Shown: piece by piece, positions 9,976-22,804 of the stretch
How the letters are laid out: each line of letters starts with the position of its first letter
Numbering within the stretch: the stretch's first letter is position 1
Source of the DNA: Megamerina dolium
Lineage: Eukaryota; Arthropoda; Insecta; Diptera; Megamerinidae
NCBI GenBank assembly: GCA_963854835.1
Contig: OY978530.1
Span: 15,263,720-15,327,719, forward strand
DNA length: 64,000 nt
Direction: 5' to 3'
The notes under the pieces: model-generated
The model's database searches: none
What the model saw: only the letters and a program-made list of their open reading frames with translations
What the model was told of the DNA's origin: nothing
Position numbers and translations under genes: made by a program

Positions 9976-11476
9976 ATGGACAAGAAATCCTACGAATCAT
10001 TAGCAACAGAGCTATACGTGGCAATAACAGAGGCAGTCGACTTCGTGTGGAGCTTGATTAAGCAACACAGCACATACGAGCAATTCCAGCCCATAAAATC
10101 AAAGGTGCATCACGGAAAGATACTAACTCCAATACAGGGATTAGACGCAAAGTTAACCGAGCTAAAAGAACTATTAAAAAGCCAGGCTGAAGCAGCCTTA
10201 AAACAAAAGGACGATTTAGAGGCAACAGAGGTACAAATTAGGGCTCTGCGAACTCAGATCGCAAAACAGGGATCCGACGCGGAACAGCTAGAAGTAGAGA
10301 TTACTAAGACTCTTAATAGAAATAAGGAATTAGAAGATTTACTAAAAGAAAAGGGCATTTCAGAAGTATTTATAGAGAAAAGACTTAGAAACTTGGTTGA
10401 CTCTGAGCAGCTAAGTGCACTCCAGGCAAAGGATAGCAATCTCGAAAGAGAACGGTGCATAGCACAGGAGACACCTCTCCTTCGCCGTACACCAGTACGA
10501 AAAACACAACTAGAAGTACAACCTGAGGTAAGGCTAAAAATGCGTATTGACGAAATTGCACAGACCGTCAGTAGACTAGTCCCAGTACTCACTGGAGCGG
10601 AGTCTAAAGATTTGAATACCGAGGTACACCAGTTCATTTCTGGGTGCGAATTAGCAAGAAAAGCCATAAAACCCGACGAGTTTGATGATTTCGTAGCTTG
10701 TATAAAACAGCGACTATATGGGGATGCTTACAACTTGGTGCTAAGTAAGAAATTCGCTAATATAGAATGTAATGTATACACTTCTGCGAAACACATATTT
10801 GAAGACCGTTCGCTTGTCGCACGCCAACTGCCTCAGGAAGATATACGTGTTTTACAATCCGCGGCGATACAATGGTTTAAGAATAGATATGGTGGTAGAG
10901 CTAGAGGGGTATGCGAGGACATCTTTTATATCAGGCCTTCAAGATCCATTGTTAAAAACTCATATGGTAGGTAAGACGGGCACGTTGGAAGAATTAGCAG
11001 AGGAGGCCGTAAATACGTGTATTCTGCTCGAAAGAGGACCACGATTCAATCAGTTTCATATGGGAACACTATATTCAAACGATGTTCACCACACTGAGGC
11101 CAGTAATACATTGGCATTTCACCAGAACAGAAATGACAAGATGCCACTCGGAGTGAACAAATACCAAAATAATAACGTAAGACCCCGAAATAGCCAAAGA
11201 AAAGTTCCTACCTGATCCTTCTGCGACAAAAAAGGGCATACTAGAGACGGTTGTTTTAAGAGAAAAAACATGCCCTATTGCATAAAGTGTAAAAAATATG
11301 GACATGAGTTCAATTTGTCATGCACACCTTTTAGCAACAACAGGTCACAAGGAAAAGGCAATCAAACACCTGCACCTACTAAGGGAGGTCAAGAAAGCAA
11401 ATGTTTTTTCTGTAAGAAGCCGGGACACAGGATCGCCGACTGTTATAGACGCAAAGAATTGAAAAAAACCCAGTGA
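9976..11476 (+). pseudogene. gag of Ty3/gypsy copy 1
   Basis: The start chosen is ATG 9976 (MDKKSYESLATEL); the in-frame codons before it lie in the leader. Residues about 50-150 form a Lys/Glu/Leu-rich coiled-coil-like segment. The capsid-like part begins near LKMRIDEIAQTVSRLVPVL. Small deletions near 10815-10900 shift the frame relative to copy 2. Three CCHC knuckles follow: one whose first Cys codon is TGA (11213-11215), CIKCKKYGHEFNLSC and CFFCKKPGHRIADC. Gag would form the particle and bind RNA. The frame ends at TGA 11474-11476. Confidence 0.85.
11462..11476 (+). promoter_or_regulatory. Putative -1 frameshift site at the gag/protease junction
   Basis: A run of seven A (GAAAAAAACCC) lies just before the gag stop TGA 11474-11476. 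The protease frame is open through this point in the -1 frame, so slipping on the A run would make Gag-Pro. The identical sequence occurs in copy 2 at 57567-57582. This is inferred from frame geometry only. Confidence 0.45.
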
Positions 11477-12150
11477 AACTACGGGGGGCTCAGGTATGGC
11501 CAATAAACCGGGAAACCCAAAATTTTGCTAAAAGTAGGCCAGTTGAAATGGAAGGTGTCAGTTATGCGTCCTTGGAGATTGTTGACACACCCTCCAAGTC
11601 AGATAGCAAGATGGCGGAAGTTGGTAGTCAAGCGTCCAGGGGGATTGTTGAACCATCTTTTCCATCCAGTAATAACAAACATGGCTACTGTTTGGGAGTC
11701 TCTGATGTAGATGATCTGTTCATTGAGTTTCCGTGTGAGGAAGCAAAAAATGGAAAACTCATTTTACTGGTAGACTCTGGGGCAGATACCAGTTTAATAA
11801 AGTCATCAGTAATTAATGAATCTGTTAGCAAGAAGCGACATTTAAGGAAAAATCTTAGTGGTGCATTAGGAGGATTTGTCACCACATTAAGGTCAGTAGC
11901 AGTCCAACATGAGAGGACGAAAGATATGATTTTAGAACTACACTTAATCTCTGAAGAGAGAGGGATACCTGCTGATGGTATCCTAGGTAGAGACAATTTA
12001 TGGAACCGATCAGTTATAAATACTATGAAAAAGAAGCTGACTTTCTTCGGTGAACGAAAACAGCATTTGATGACTTTACCTCTCAAACCGTTGTACGAGG
12101 GTAATAGAATACTACACACCAGTGAGGTTGTAGTACCTGGAGAACTATGA
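11473..12150 (+). pseudogene. Protease frame of Ty3/gypsy copy 1
   Basis: The frame carries LILLVDSGADTSLIKSSVI, the active-site DSGA of a retropepsin, and GIPADGILGRDNLW, the flap-distal ILGRD segment. It is read -1 relative to gag and ends PGEL at TGA 12148-12150. The next ATG (12147-12149) overlaps this stop as ATGA. The N-terminal 90 residues before the protease core are Ser-rich and unassigned. The frame itself is open and nearly identical in copy 2; I list it as part of a defective element. The enzyme would process Gag-Pol. Confidence 0.8.
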
Positions 12151-12311
12151 AGGTAGTCCCTATTAAAGTAAATACGAATTTTGAAACAATTATAGTAGAG
12201 AAACAGAAAGTATCTCCTGGAATATATTTAGGGGAGACATTGGGCAGTGTGACGGACAACACAGTTTATGTCCCAATTCTCAATACGAATATAGATTCAT
12301 ATATTGTAAAT
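12147..12311 (+). pseudogene. Start of the RT-integrase frame, cut by the BEL insertion
   Basis: ATG 12147 overlaps the protease stop (ATGA) and opens a frame beginning MKVVPIKVNTNFETIIVEK, in a third reading frame (-1 relative to protease). It runs into the BEL/Pao 5' LTR at 12312 and resumes at 17498. Copy 2 keeps the ATGA overlap at 56893-56896 but has a small deletion downstream. Termination-reinitiation or a second frameshift would be needed for expression. Confidence 0.65.
12306..12311. repeat. Target-site duplication GTAAAT, left (BEL/Pao)
   Basis: GTAAAT precedes the BEL 5' LTR and recurs at 17492-17497. The uninterrupted site, ATTGTAAATAATAAGC, is present in gypsy copy 2 near 56735-56752, which confirms the duplication. 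Confidence 0.9.
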
Positions 12312-12565
12312 TGTTAGCGATTGAAGCAACCCTGCCTCTGACATCCACAATGTCGAGTCCAAACACATCGCGTGCAGTCCACATACATTCCATTTTGTTG
12401 TTCGGTGTTTTACGAACGTCACTTACTTCTCGTGTTCTTCCTCTTTTGTTACTACTTGCGCTGGAGAACGGACGTCGTTGGTTTATCATTAAAGTTTATT
12501 TAATTAATTAATTGCATTTGGCTTTTTATTTCATTCGGTATCATCGACTCTAAACATCCTTAACA
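12312..12565 (+). repeat. BEL/Pao 5' LTR
   Basis: It begins TGTTAGCGATTGAAGC and ends CATCCTTAACA. It is 254 bp against 220 bp for the 3' LTR; most of the excess is a roughly 30-bp AATTAATTAATTGCATTT-containing segment, and 4 bp come from an extra TACT-type repeat. A possible primer site (TTTGGCATCCCTTGCGG) follows directly, but I do not assign its tRNA. Confidence 0.9.
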
Positions 12566-12837
12566 TTTGGCATCCCTTGCGGAGAACATTAGATATTATA
12601 GTAAATGTAATTAATGTCTCTGATCATTTTAAGATATTCGATCGAACATTTGACGGCCATCTTGGCAATTAATTATCTGAACATTTTGATATATTCGATC
12701 GAAGATTTGGCGGCCATTTGCAATTAATTTTCTAAATAATTCGCGAAATTCAACCGAACAATTGGCGGTCAATTTTCTGGAAAAATTTGACTGCTGACGA
12801 ATTAACACTTGTTTTGGGAAGTTAACGCAAGTTGAAA

Positions 12838-14281
12838 ATGGCATTGGCAAAGGAGGAAGCCCTATCTAGGCTTTTAGTAAATTTCTCGGCTAATTCACGT
12901 AAAATATCGAAGCAAAAGAAGACGAAAGGGTTCCTCATTGCCAGGAGAAACTTACTGATGGACTATTGGCAAAAGTATAACACCATCCGTGACGATATTG
13001 CCGCAACGGTAGATAACACCATCGATGAGACAGCGATGAAAAGAGTGTTATCGGAGGAGCGATATGCTAATATTGAGTCAGCATATTGTGAGGCGATGTG
13101 TGAACTACACGACGACATTGATGAATTTTCTAATACCGCCAGTGACAGTCTGTCTCAGGGTACATTAAACAACACATTGTCTGGGCATGTTGGTTCATCT
13201 ACATCCATTTTGCCAAAAATTGAGCTACCTAAATTTGATGGTACGTTTCAAAAGTGGCTTAGCTTTAAAGACATGTTCGTCACATGTGTTGTTCAAGACA
13301 TTTCGTTGTCCAACGTGCAACGAATGCATTATCTCAAAAGTAGCCTGCAAGGTGAAGCAGAAGCGATGTTGCGCAGTTTAAATGTAGTCGAGAGCAATTT
13401 CAAAATTGCATGGGATATGTTGCAACAAAGGTACGACAATAAACGTCGTCTAGTCAACGCATATCTACGCAATATTTTAAAATTACCCGCTCTGGCTTCT
13501 GAATCTGACATTAGTATACGTAAATTAGTAGATAGCTGTGCGAACATTAAAGCAGCTAGGCCGTCCAACTTCTTATTGGGATGACTGGCTATGTCTGCTA
13601 ATCACCGAAAGGTTAGATTCTGGGACAGTGAAAGGGTGGGAGATGTCCCTCGAGTCTCCGGCTATTATGCCTGTGTACGATGTGCTTATTAAATTTCTGG
13701 AAAGTCGCATTCAAAGTCTTGAGGCGGTGACTGCAATCCACAAGCCAAAGTCGAAAGATGCCACCGTCAAGCGACAACAACAATCTTCAGGTATTCGTAG
13801 TCATCAGACGAATGTAGCTCGGTGTCCATGTTGCACTGGGAAGCATTCGTTAATGTACTGTTCAGATTTTCGACGAAGAACACCGACAGCTAAGCTAGAT
13901 CTGGTATTAAATGCCAAACTTTGCAGAAATTGCCTTAAAACTAATCACATTTCGAGTGAATGTACATCGGCATACACATGTCAAAAATGTATGCAAAACC
14001 ATCATACGCTATTGCAAGAAAGTATGACACCACGTGTCAGCGGTATCAGCGTGCATCACATGCGCGCGGAAAAATTTACTCCAGGGAAAATCATTGAAGA
14101 AGAAGCACGACTGACACCAGTTTTACTAACCACAGGTCGTATCGGTGTACGGTCTTCGTCGGGACATTACATAGAACTTCGAGCGTTATTCGACAACGGG
14201 TTTCAATCCACGTTCATAAGCGAATTTGTAGCGCAACAACTTCATTTGCGCAAAACTCGTCTATCAGTTCCAATAATGTGA
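12838..14281 (+). pseudogene. BEL/Pao gag with zinc knuckles and protease-like end
   Basis: From ATG 12838 (MALAKEEALSRLL) the frame gives the DUF1759-like capsid block LPKIELPKFDGTFQKWLSF. It shifts frame near 13540-13584 at LRTLKQLGRPTSYWDDWL. The second frame holds Cys/His motifs CPCCTGKHSLMYC and CRNCLKTNHISSEC, then a DUF1758-like protease segment ALFDNGFQSTFISEFVA, where the family normally has D-(S/Q)-G; here it is D-N-G. The layout is that of the N-terminal half of a BEL polyprotein. The frame ends at a stop near 14279. Confidence 0.8.
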
Positions 14282-15720
14282 ATTGGTGGGTGCAGTGTTG
14301 GTCATTCCAAAGCCCTAGTGCAATGTTTACTATGTTCTCCACAGAACCGAATTTTATTGTCGAATGCTCGGCACTCGTTCTTTCGCGTCTAGGGCACCTG
14401 ATGCGCCCAAACTGCGTTGATCCACAGCCGTACAGCCACTTTCTAGGTCTTACTCTCTCGGACCCGAAGTTTTACGAACCAGGATCAATCGATGTCATTA
14501 TCGGAGCCGATGTATATGGTCTTCTGCTACGCGGAGAAATCAAACGCACCTCTACTGGTGATATTACAGCTCAAAATACCCATATGGGATGGGTCCTTTA
14601 CGGGCGCTTATCTAGTGCAACCACGTTGCAATTACCTACCACATTCTGCGCTACGGCCACTGCGGAACTCAATAGCCTGGTACAGCAAATGTGGAAATTC
14701 AACGATATCGATGACGTGTCATCTCCGTCTAAGATGACTGAGGATGAGATATACTGCGAAGAGTTTTTTAAGCGAACGGTATGTCGAGATATTCGCGGTC
14801 GGTACCAAGTTACGACTTATCCGTACTCTCTGACTCAAAGACAGACGCTTTCAAACTTTTTACATATCAACAAGCTCGTCTTCTAAATGATCCAAAGATG
14901 AACGATATGTATACAGAATTCATGGACGAATATATCAGCCTCGGTCATATGGAGCGGGTGCTCGAAGATAAGGAGCCACAAGAAGTTTGCTATATTCCCC
15001 ATCATGGCGTATATAAGGAAACCAGTTCCACTACAAAGTTACGCACTGTATTTAACGCATCGAGGAAATACAAAAATGGAATGTCACTGAACGACTGCCT
15101 TCACGTTGGGCCCAAGCTTCAAAGCGATTTAAGTTCGATCATCTTGAAATGGAGAATGCATCGAGTTGGGTTCATCGCTGACATTGAGAAGTGCTATCGC
15201 CAAATCCTTGTTGACAAAAGAAGCGCCGACATGCAACGCATTGCGTGGCGAGACCAGGAAGGTAATCCTGCTACATATCGGTTGCTCACCGTAACATACG
15301 GTATAAACTGCTCACCATATTTGACGATTAAAGTATTACATACATTAGCGGAAGATGAAGGGGAAGAATTGCCAACAGCATCGAAAATACTAAAGAAGTC
15401 GTTCTACATGGACGATTGTCTGCATGGAGAGGATACGGTAGAAGCGGCATTAGAAACCCAATATGAACTTCAACAGTTATTACAGCGTGGAGGCTTCAAC
15501 CTTCGGAAGTGGAATTCTAATTCCATCGAGTTCATTCAACGCCTTCACGTTAAGGACAGGTCACCTGATATATGTTGTAATCTCAATTTCGATCGTGAGA
15601 CTAAGGCGCTCGGCCTCTACTGGGTTTGTGAAAGAGATAGTATAACTTATAGAGTAAACGTAACACCGATATCAGGCCCTATCACTAAGCGACAACAATT
15701 GTCAGATGTGGCCAAAATCT
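14278..15720 (+). pseudogene. BEL/Pao protease remainder and reverse transcriptase
   Basis: The frame 14278-14886 continues the protease region (DVIIGADVYGLLLRGEI and THMGWVLYGRL are BEL hallmarks). It is followed in another frame by RT (14781-15720). Visible RT blocks are TKLRTVFNASRKYKNGMSLND, VGFIADIEKCYRQI (motif A, with Asp) and KSFYMDDCLHGED (YMDD). A frameshift near 14880 joins the two. The RT core itself is open and keeps its catalytic Asp residues. The Asp residue of the RNase H domain follows after a deletion. Confidence 0.85.
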
Positions 15721-17160
15721 ATGATCCACTACCACCACCACTGAAATATCAATTACACGTGTTTTCCGATGCATCGACTATTGCGTATGCAGCCGTAGCA
15801 TACTTACGGCTGGAGACGCCAGAAGGAAAAATTGTCGTATCTATTCTAACTGCTAAGACAAAGGTAGCACCGCTCAAAAAAATCACCGTACTTCTCTTGG
15901 AGTTGAATGCAGCCCTCCTTGCAGCAAAAGTAGCGGTTAGAGTAACCGAAACTATGAAATTACCATCACCTCAAACTCATTGCTGGTCAGACTCTAAAAC
16001 TACATTGAGCTGGATACGATCTAATACTGGACAATACAAGCAGTACGTAAGCAATCGGATTACTCAAATTGAAGAGCTAACACATATTCATCTAAATCTA
16101 ACCCAGCTGACATCGCTTCTCGTGGAGTGTTCCCATCTCAGCTTGCGAGATTGTCGACATGGTGGAATGGTCCTTCTTGGCTCTGTTGTCACGAAGACCT
16201 ATGGCCCGAGCAACATGTCAGTGCACCAACATCAAATTCAGAAACTATCGTTACTTTATCCACAATTCTCTCGAAGATGACCTCATTCGCTGCGGATATG
16301 CTTAAAAAATACTCGAATATTAATATGTTGCTAGCAGTTACCTCATGGTGTAGACGATTCATTGCAGCAAGATTTCGTCGAGCTCATGGGTTACAGCGAT
16401 GGAAAGAGCTACAGCATTACAATTATGGTTCAGGTATGTTCAGCAAAACCACTTTGCTAATGAGATTTCTTGTCTTCGTTGCAGCAAGCCATTAAATTTG
16501 AAGAGTAAGCTACTGAAACTCAATCCAGTGGCGCCAATGCTGAGTTAAAAGAAGATTGCAAGGCCCTAATTAAACAACTGGAAGCTGCAGGCAGATATGC
16601 AACGAGTCATGGTGTCTCGTGGCACTTCATACCACCGGGGTCTCCAAATTTTTGTGGAATATGGGAGGTCGGCATTAAAAGCATGAAGCACCACCTAAAA
16701 CGAACCATCGGTAGAGCAACACTTACATTTGAAGAGTTCTACACCGTTCTCAAGCAAGTAGAAGCCGTACTTAATTCCAGGCCCTTGTCTGCGTTGATGG
16801 ATGACCCAAACGACCTAATTGCGCTTACCCCTGGCCACTTCTTGGTGGGCAGACCACTCATTGCTATGCCTGAACCGAATTTGCTTGATATCCATACGAA
16901 TCGGCTCAATCGATGAAAGCAACTGCAACAAATGCAACAAGACTTTTGGAAGAGATGGAGCTGCGAGTATCTGCGAGAACTACAGGTACGGCGGAAATGG
17001 CGTCAAAGTAAGATTAACCTAAAGATTGGAGATCTAGTATTGCTGCGCGATGAGCGTGCTCCCCTACCCTATGGCAGCTTTGACGTGTCGTGGAAGTGCA
17101 TCCGGGCAACGATGACAATGTTCGAGTCGCCACCATACACACGACTACATCAGTTCTAAA
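15721..17160 (+). pseudogene. BEL/Pao RNase H and integrase remnants
   Basis: After VAKIYDPLPPPLKYQLHVFSDAS the RNase H begins; BEL relatives have roughly 80-100 residues between AKIYDP and the FSDAS block, so a deletion joins them here. Integrase follows as pieces: FPSQLARLSTWWNGPSWL (16130-16185), the SPNFCGIWEVGIKSMKHHL region (about 16640-16700) and NSRPLSALMDDPNDLIALTPGHF (16770-16840). C-terminal KWRQSKINLKIGDLVLLRDE lies near 16995-17050. The zinc-binding and central catalytic parts are missing or unreadable. At least four frame breaks separate the pieces. Confidence 0.8.
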
Positions 17161-17271
17161 GCGAGCTATATCAAAGCTGGTAGTGCCGCCATTGGACAAC
17201 GATCGAGACACTTACGGTGGGCGGCAAACGTCAACAGATTTCGTCGCAGGTACTGGACGAGGTGGGCGGAA

Positions 17272-17491
17272 TGTTAGCGATTGAAGCAACCCTGCAACTG
17301 ACATCCACAATGTCGAGTCCAAACACATCGCGTGCAGTCCACATACATTCCATTTCGTTGTTCGGTGTTTTACGAACGTCACTTCTCGTGTTCTTCCTCT
17401 TTTGTTACTACTTGCGCTAGAGAACGGACGTCGTTGGTTTATCATTAAAGTTTATTTCATTCGGTATCATCGACTCTAAACATCCTTAACA
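17272..17491 (+). repeat. BEL/Pao 3' LTR
   Basis: TGTTAGCGATTGAAGC to CATCCTTAACA, a direct repeat of 12312-12565 but lacking about 34 bp. GTAAAT (17492-17497) follows. Confidence 0.9.
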
Positions 17492-17497
17492 GTAAAT

Positions 17498-18590
17498 AAT
17501 AAGCTTAAAATTAATATAATTAAATTTAATTATTCAGAACACGAAGAATACGACATAGCTTATAAAATAAATAACATCAAGGAAACTAATAGCCCAAAAA
17601 AGGGTTACCAAAATATTAGAAAAAATTAAACTAGACGAAAACTTAAACATTGAGGAAAAGAGCTCCATAGATGGAATATTTAAGTCATTCCACGATTTAT
17701 TTTTCTTGGAAGGTGACAAACTGTCTCACACCACAGGTATAAAACACACAATACCAATAAAAGCAGACCAGGCGCCAATCAACCAAAGACAGTACAGGCT
17801 ACCAGAAGCGCATAAGGAAGAAATCAATAAGCAAGTAAACAAAATTTTGGAAGACGATATAATTATTCCCAGCTCATCGCCCTGGAATTCTCCCATAATT
17901 TTGGTGCCAAAGAAACCGGGAGAAGATGGTAAAAGAAAATGGAGGCTAATAGTAGATTTCAGAAAATTAAACGACTCCACTATTAAACAAGTTTTTCCCA
18001 TTCCACTCTTCGATGAAATATTAGACCAGTTAGGTCATTGTAGATATTTCACTACACTTGATTTGGCCAGTGGGTATCATCAAGTGTTATTGAAAGAATC
18101 AGACAGAGAAAAAACAGCGTTTAGTACAGGTTTTGGGCACTATGAATTTAACAGAATGCCATTCGACTTAGCAGGAGCCCCTGCCACCTTCCAAAGACTA
18201 ATGAACCATGTATTAACAGGACTTCAAGGTATAGATTGTTTTGTCTACTTGCATGACATCGTCGTCTATGGTCGGAACTTGGTACAACATGAGTCGCGTT
18301 TACGAAGAGTATTTGGACTTTTACGTAAACATAACTTGAAGTTAAATACAGAAAAGTGCCAGTTTCTACGAAAAGAGATAATTTACCTAGGCCATAAGTG
18401 CACTGAGGAAGGGGCATTGCCAGATCCCAGTAAGGTAGAATGTGTAAAAAATATTCCTGTTCCTAGAAATAGGAAAGATGTTCAGGCATTCTTAGGTTTA
18501 GTAAACTATTATAGAAAGTTTGTTGAAAATATGGCAAGCAGAGCGCTACCAATTAATAAATTACTAAGAAAAGATGCAAAATTTGAATGA
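17498..18590 (+). pseudogene. Reverse transcriptase of Ty3/gypsy copy 1
   Basis: The RT frame resumes after the BEL insertion. A one-base insertion near 17595 (AGCCCAAAAAAGGG here, AGCCAAAAAAGGG in copy 2) breaks it; it is open from 17706 to 18590. Blocks: KHTIPIKADQAPINQRQYRLP, ILVPKKPGEDGKRKWRLIVDF, FTTLDLASGYHQVLL (motif A) and CFVYLHDIVVYGRN at about 18238-18280. The second Asp-motif normally reads YLDD, as in copy 2; here the first Asp is His, which should abolish polymerase activity. The frame ends with a TGA at 18588 in place of the Trp codon seen in copy 2. Confidence 0.9.
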
Positions 18591-19751
18591 ACCGATAAAT
18601 GTCAGAAAGCTTTTGAAAAATTGAAGGAGGCAATTTGCTCTCCACCAATTTTAGCTTATCCAGATTTTTCTGAACCTTTCGTGCTGACCACAGATGCCAG
18701 CAATGAAGCTTTGGGTGCAGTTCTATCGCAAGGTGAAATTGGAAAAGATCGACCAATAGCCTTTGCGTGCAGAGCTCTCAGTGATACTGAGAAAAGATAT
18801 TCCACCATTGAAAAGGAATTCTTGGCTATCGTGTGGGTTGTAAAGAATTATAGAGCTTATCTACTCGGTAGACCATTCAAAGTCTACACTGACCATCAGC
18901 CCTTACGTGGAATTGCCAATCTGAAAGACCAGACATCTCGCTTGGCACGTTTCAGACATAAACTATCTGAATTAGATTTTGAAATAATTTATAAACCAGG
19001 CAAAAGGAACTTGAACGCGGATGCGCTCAGCAGAGTTAGACAACCGAATCAAGAGTCAACAATGGTTGTGACTCGTTCTATGGCGAGGAATAAAGTCGAC
19101 AAGACCGAAAGCCAAGAAGAGCCTGAAGAAAGCTCTGGTGACGAGTTAGAACTAGATGAAAATGCAGAAAATCAGGAGAACAAGAATGCTGAACTTCTCA
19201 CTGATGAGAAGGATATATCGACAATACTTCGCAACTTCCATGATTCACCTTTAGGAGGGCATCAGGGTGCTTTGAAAACTTATTTCAGGATTAGAAGACA
19301 GTACAGGTGGAAAGGTATGAGAAGCCAGATTAAAGAATATGTTAAAAATTGTAAAAAATGTCAAACTAACAAGAGCTCAAAGCTCACGAAAATGCCAATG
19401 ATATTACCTGATACACCATCTAAGCAATTTGAAAAGGTATATATGGACATGGTAGGAATTCTTCCAGAGACGACATCTGGAAACAAATACATACATACAT
19501 TTCAAAATGATTTTTCCAAATTTTTTATTTGTGTAGCTATACCAGATGCTGAAGCTAGCACAGTAGCAAAAGCGTTTTACAACGAAGTTATTGCGCGATA
19601 TAACATACCAAAAATTTTAGTGACTGATAATGGTACAAATTTCACTTTGAAATTGTTTTCCGATTCATGCAAGATGCTGGGTGTTAAAAAATTACATATA
19701 ACAATGTATCATCCAGAAGCAAATGGTTCTTTAGAAAGAAGCCACCTTTAG
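18591..19751 (+). pseudogene. RNase H and integrase of Ty3/gypsy copy 1
   Basis: FVLTTDASNEALGAVLSQGE opens RNase H, with TDHQPL further on. Integrase carries its zinc motif as HQGALKTYFRIRRQYRWKG followed by CKKCQTN. The three acidic residues are visible in KVYMDMVG, ILVTDNGTNF and NGSLERSH. The frame is open for 376 residues and ends at TAG 19749-19751, soon after the catalytic Glu; the C-terminal part is in another frame. The protein would degrade RNA in the hybrid and insert the cDNA. Confidence 0.88.
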
Positions 19752-20238
19752 CAGAATATCTTAGGAGTTTTGCTAAAGAAGTTGGGTCTAATTGGGACCA
19801 GTGGTTAGCATCAGCGAAACACGTACACAGTAACAGCGTATATACTTTGACAAAATGGACGCCATTCAGTGTTCAATACGGTTTCAATATCGATATGTCG
19901 ACAAACCTAAAAACAAAAAGATCACCTCTGTACAATGCAGATGATCAAAATAAGGTATTAAAATACCAACTACAAAGGTCACATGAGCTAGTGAGAGAAA
20001 TCAGGAAAAAGCTAAGAAATCAGCTAAAATTCAGTATGATAAAGGGATCCACCCTATAGTTTTTAAAATAGGTGATAAAGTATTCTTGAGAAACCAGACT
20101 AGAAAAAATAAATTTAGTCCCATCTGGACTGGACCATACGAAGTGATACATGCGGACAGTCCAGTAACGACGACTATTAAAATCGGACAAAATGGTAAAA
20201 AGTACCATAACAACATACTAAAACATTTTTATCAATAA
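19752..20238 (+). pseudogene. Integrase C-terminal domain of Ty3/gypsy copy 1
   Basis: Continuation in shifted frames: TKWTPFSVQYGFNIDM, then NLKTKRSPLYNADDQNKVLKY, and near 20095-20235 the block NKFSPIWTGPYEV followed by a final KHFYQ and a TAA at 20236-20238. This is the GPY/F-type module common at the end of gypsy integrases. Copy 2 has the same end more intact at 54010-54354. No env-like frame follows. Confidence 0.75.
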
Positions 20239-21886
<1,648 letters not shown>

Positions 21887-22715
21887 TGTTCCGAGCCAAA
21901 ATATGAAATATGCACATATGCATATTTTGCCTCGCGACATATTTCCCGAAATTGGGAACTACATATTTGTCAATACACATACCAACATTGTTCGAAGTTG
22001 TGGTATACACAATCCATACTAATATTACTTATAATTGTGGAATGTCAGAACACTGCGACAACTGAGTTGCAGCTGGGTGTGAAAATGCTGACAAAGCACT
22101 TTCCCACACAATTCGTAGTTCTGCACTTACGTAAGCATACCTGTGTAAGCATACATGACAACTAAAATCACGCGGTCTACTCATATGTGAGAATATCAAA
22201 AAGTTGCTTTCTCATGTAGAATATACACACATGGAGAGTGCATCGATCGTGTACATAAACACATATAGTACATACATACACACAAGTGGTGTGAATATAT
22301 TATGGTATGTTATATGTTGGTATCTGGGTAGATTGATATGTGGCTAGTGTTAGAAAAATGGATATAAGCTGCCAGCTTACTGAAGGCAGTTGGTTGTTCA
22401 GTTGTGAGTCTTACACCGAAGTGTTAGCTTTAAGAAAAGTGTAAATACTGCAATCCTTACGAGGCCCTCCAGTATTAGTGTAAAGTTTAAGTAAAAGTGT
22501 AAATACTGCGATCCTTACGAGGCCCTCTAGTATCAATGTAAAAGTGAAAAACACCAGCAATAAAGTAGAAACCGCAAGTATCCTTAATAAAATATAATTG
22601 TTTTATTTCAGCCAACGAGTGTGTTAGACTCGAGGGACATTTAAGAGCTTAGGTTTAGGTGTCAATCTTGTGAGCTAGGTACTTAGTAAGTGTTGTGGAA
22701 AAATAGTACACAACA
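21887..22715 (+). repeat. 3' LTR of Ty3/gypsy copy 1
   Basis: 829 bp, beginning TGTTCCGAGCC and ending GTACACAACA, followed by the duplication CCGT (22716-22719). It carries the same two 58-bp repeats around 22437-22530. Confidence 0.9.
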
Positions 22716-22804
22716 CCGTTAGAAAGATAGGATTTTTTACTAAATAAACTTTTCAGGCAGTTCTGTGTTTGCTTGATTCAGTATTGTTTGAGCACGTGTA
22801 AAAG

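Larger units (their letters stand above)
12312..17491 (+). mobile_element. BEL/Pao LTR retrotransposon nested in gypsy copy 1
   Basis: A 5.2-kb element with LTRs at 12312-12565 and 17272-17491. The internal region encodes a BEL-type gag, an aspartic protease-like segment, RT with YMDD, a shortened RNase H, and integrase remnants. It is flanked by the 6-bp duplication GTAAAT. Frameshifts, stops and internal deletions (after RT and in integrase) make it non-functional. It is younger than gypsy copy 1 because it interrupts that element's RT frame. Confidence 0.9.
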
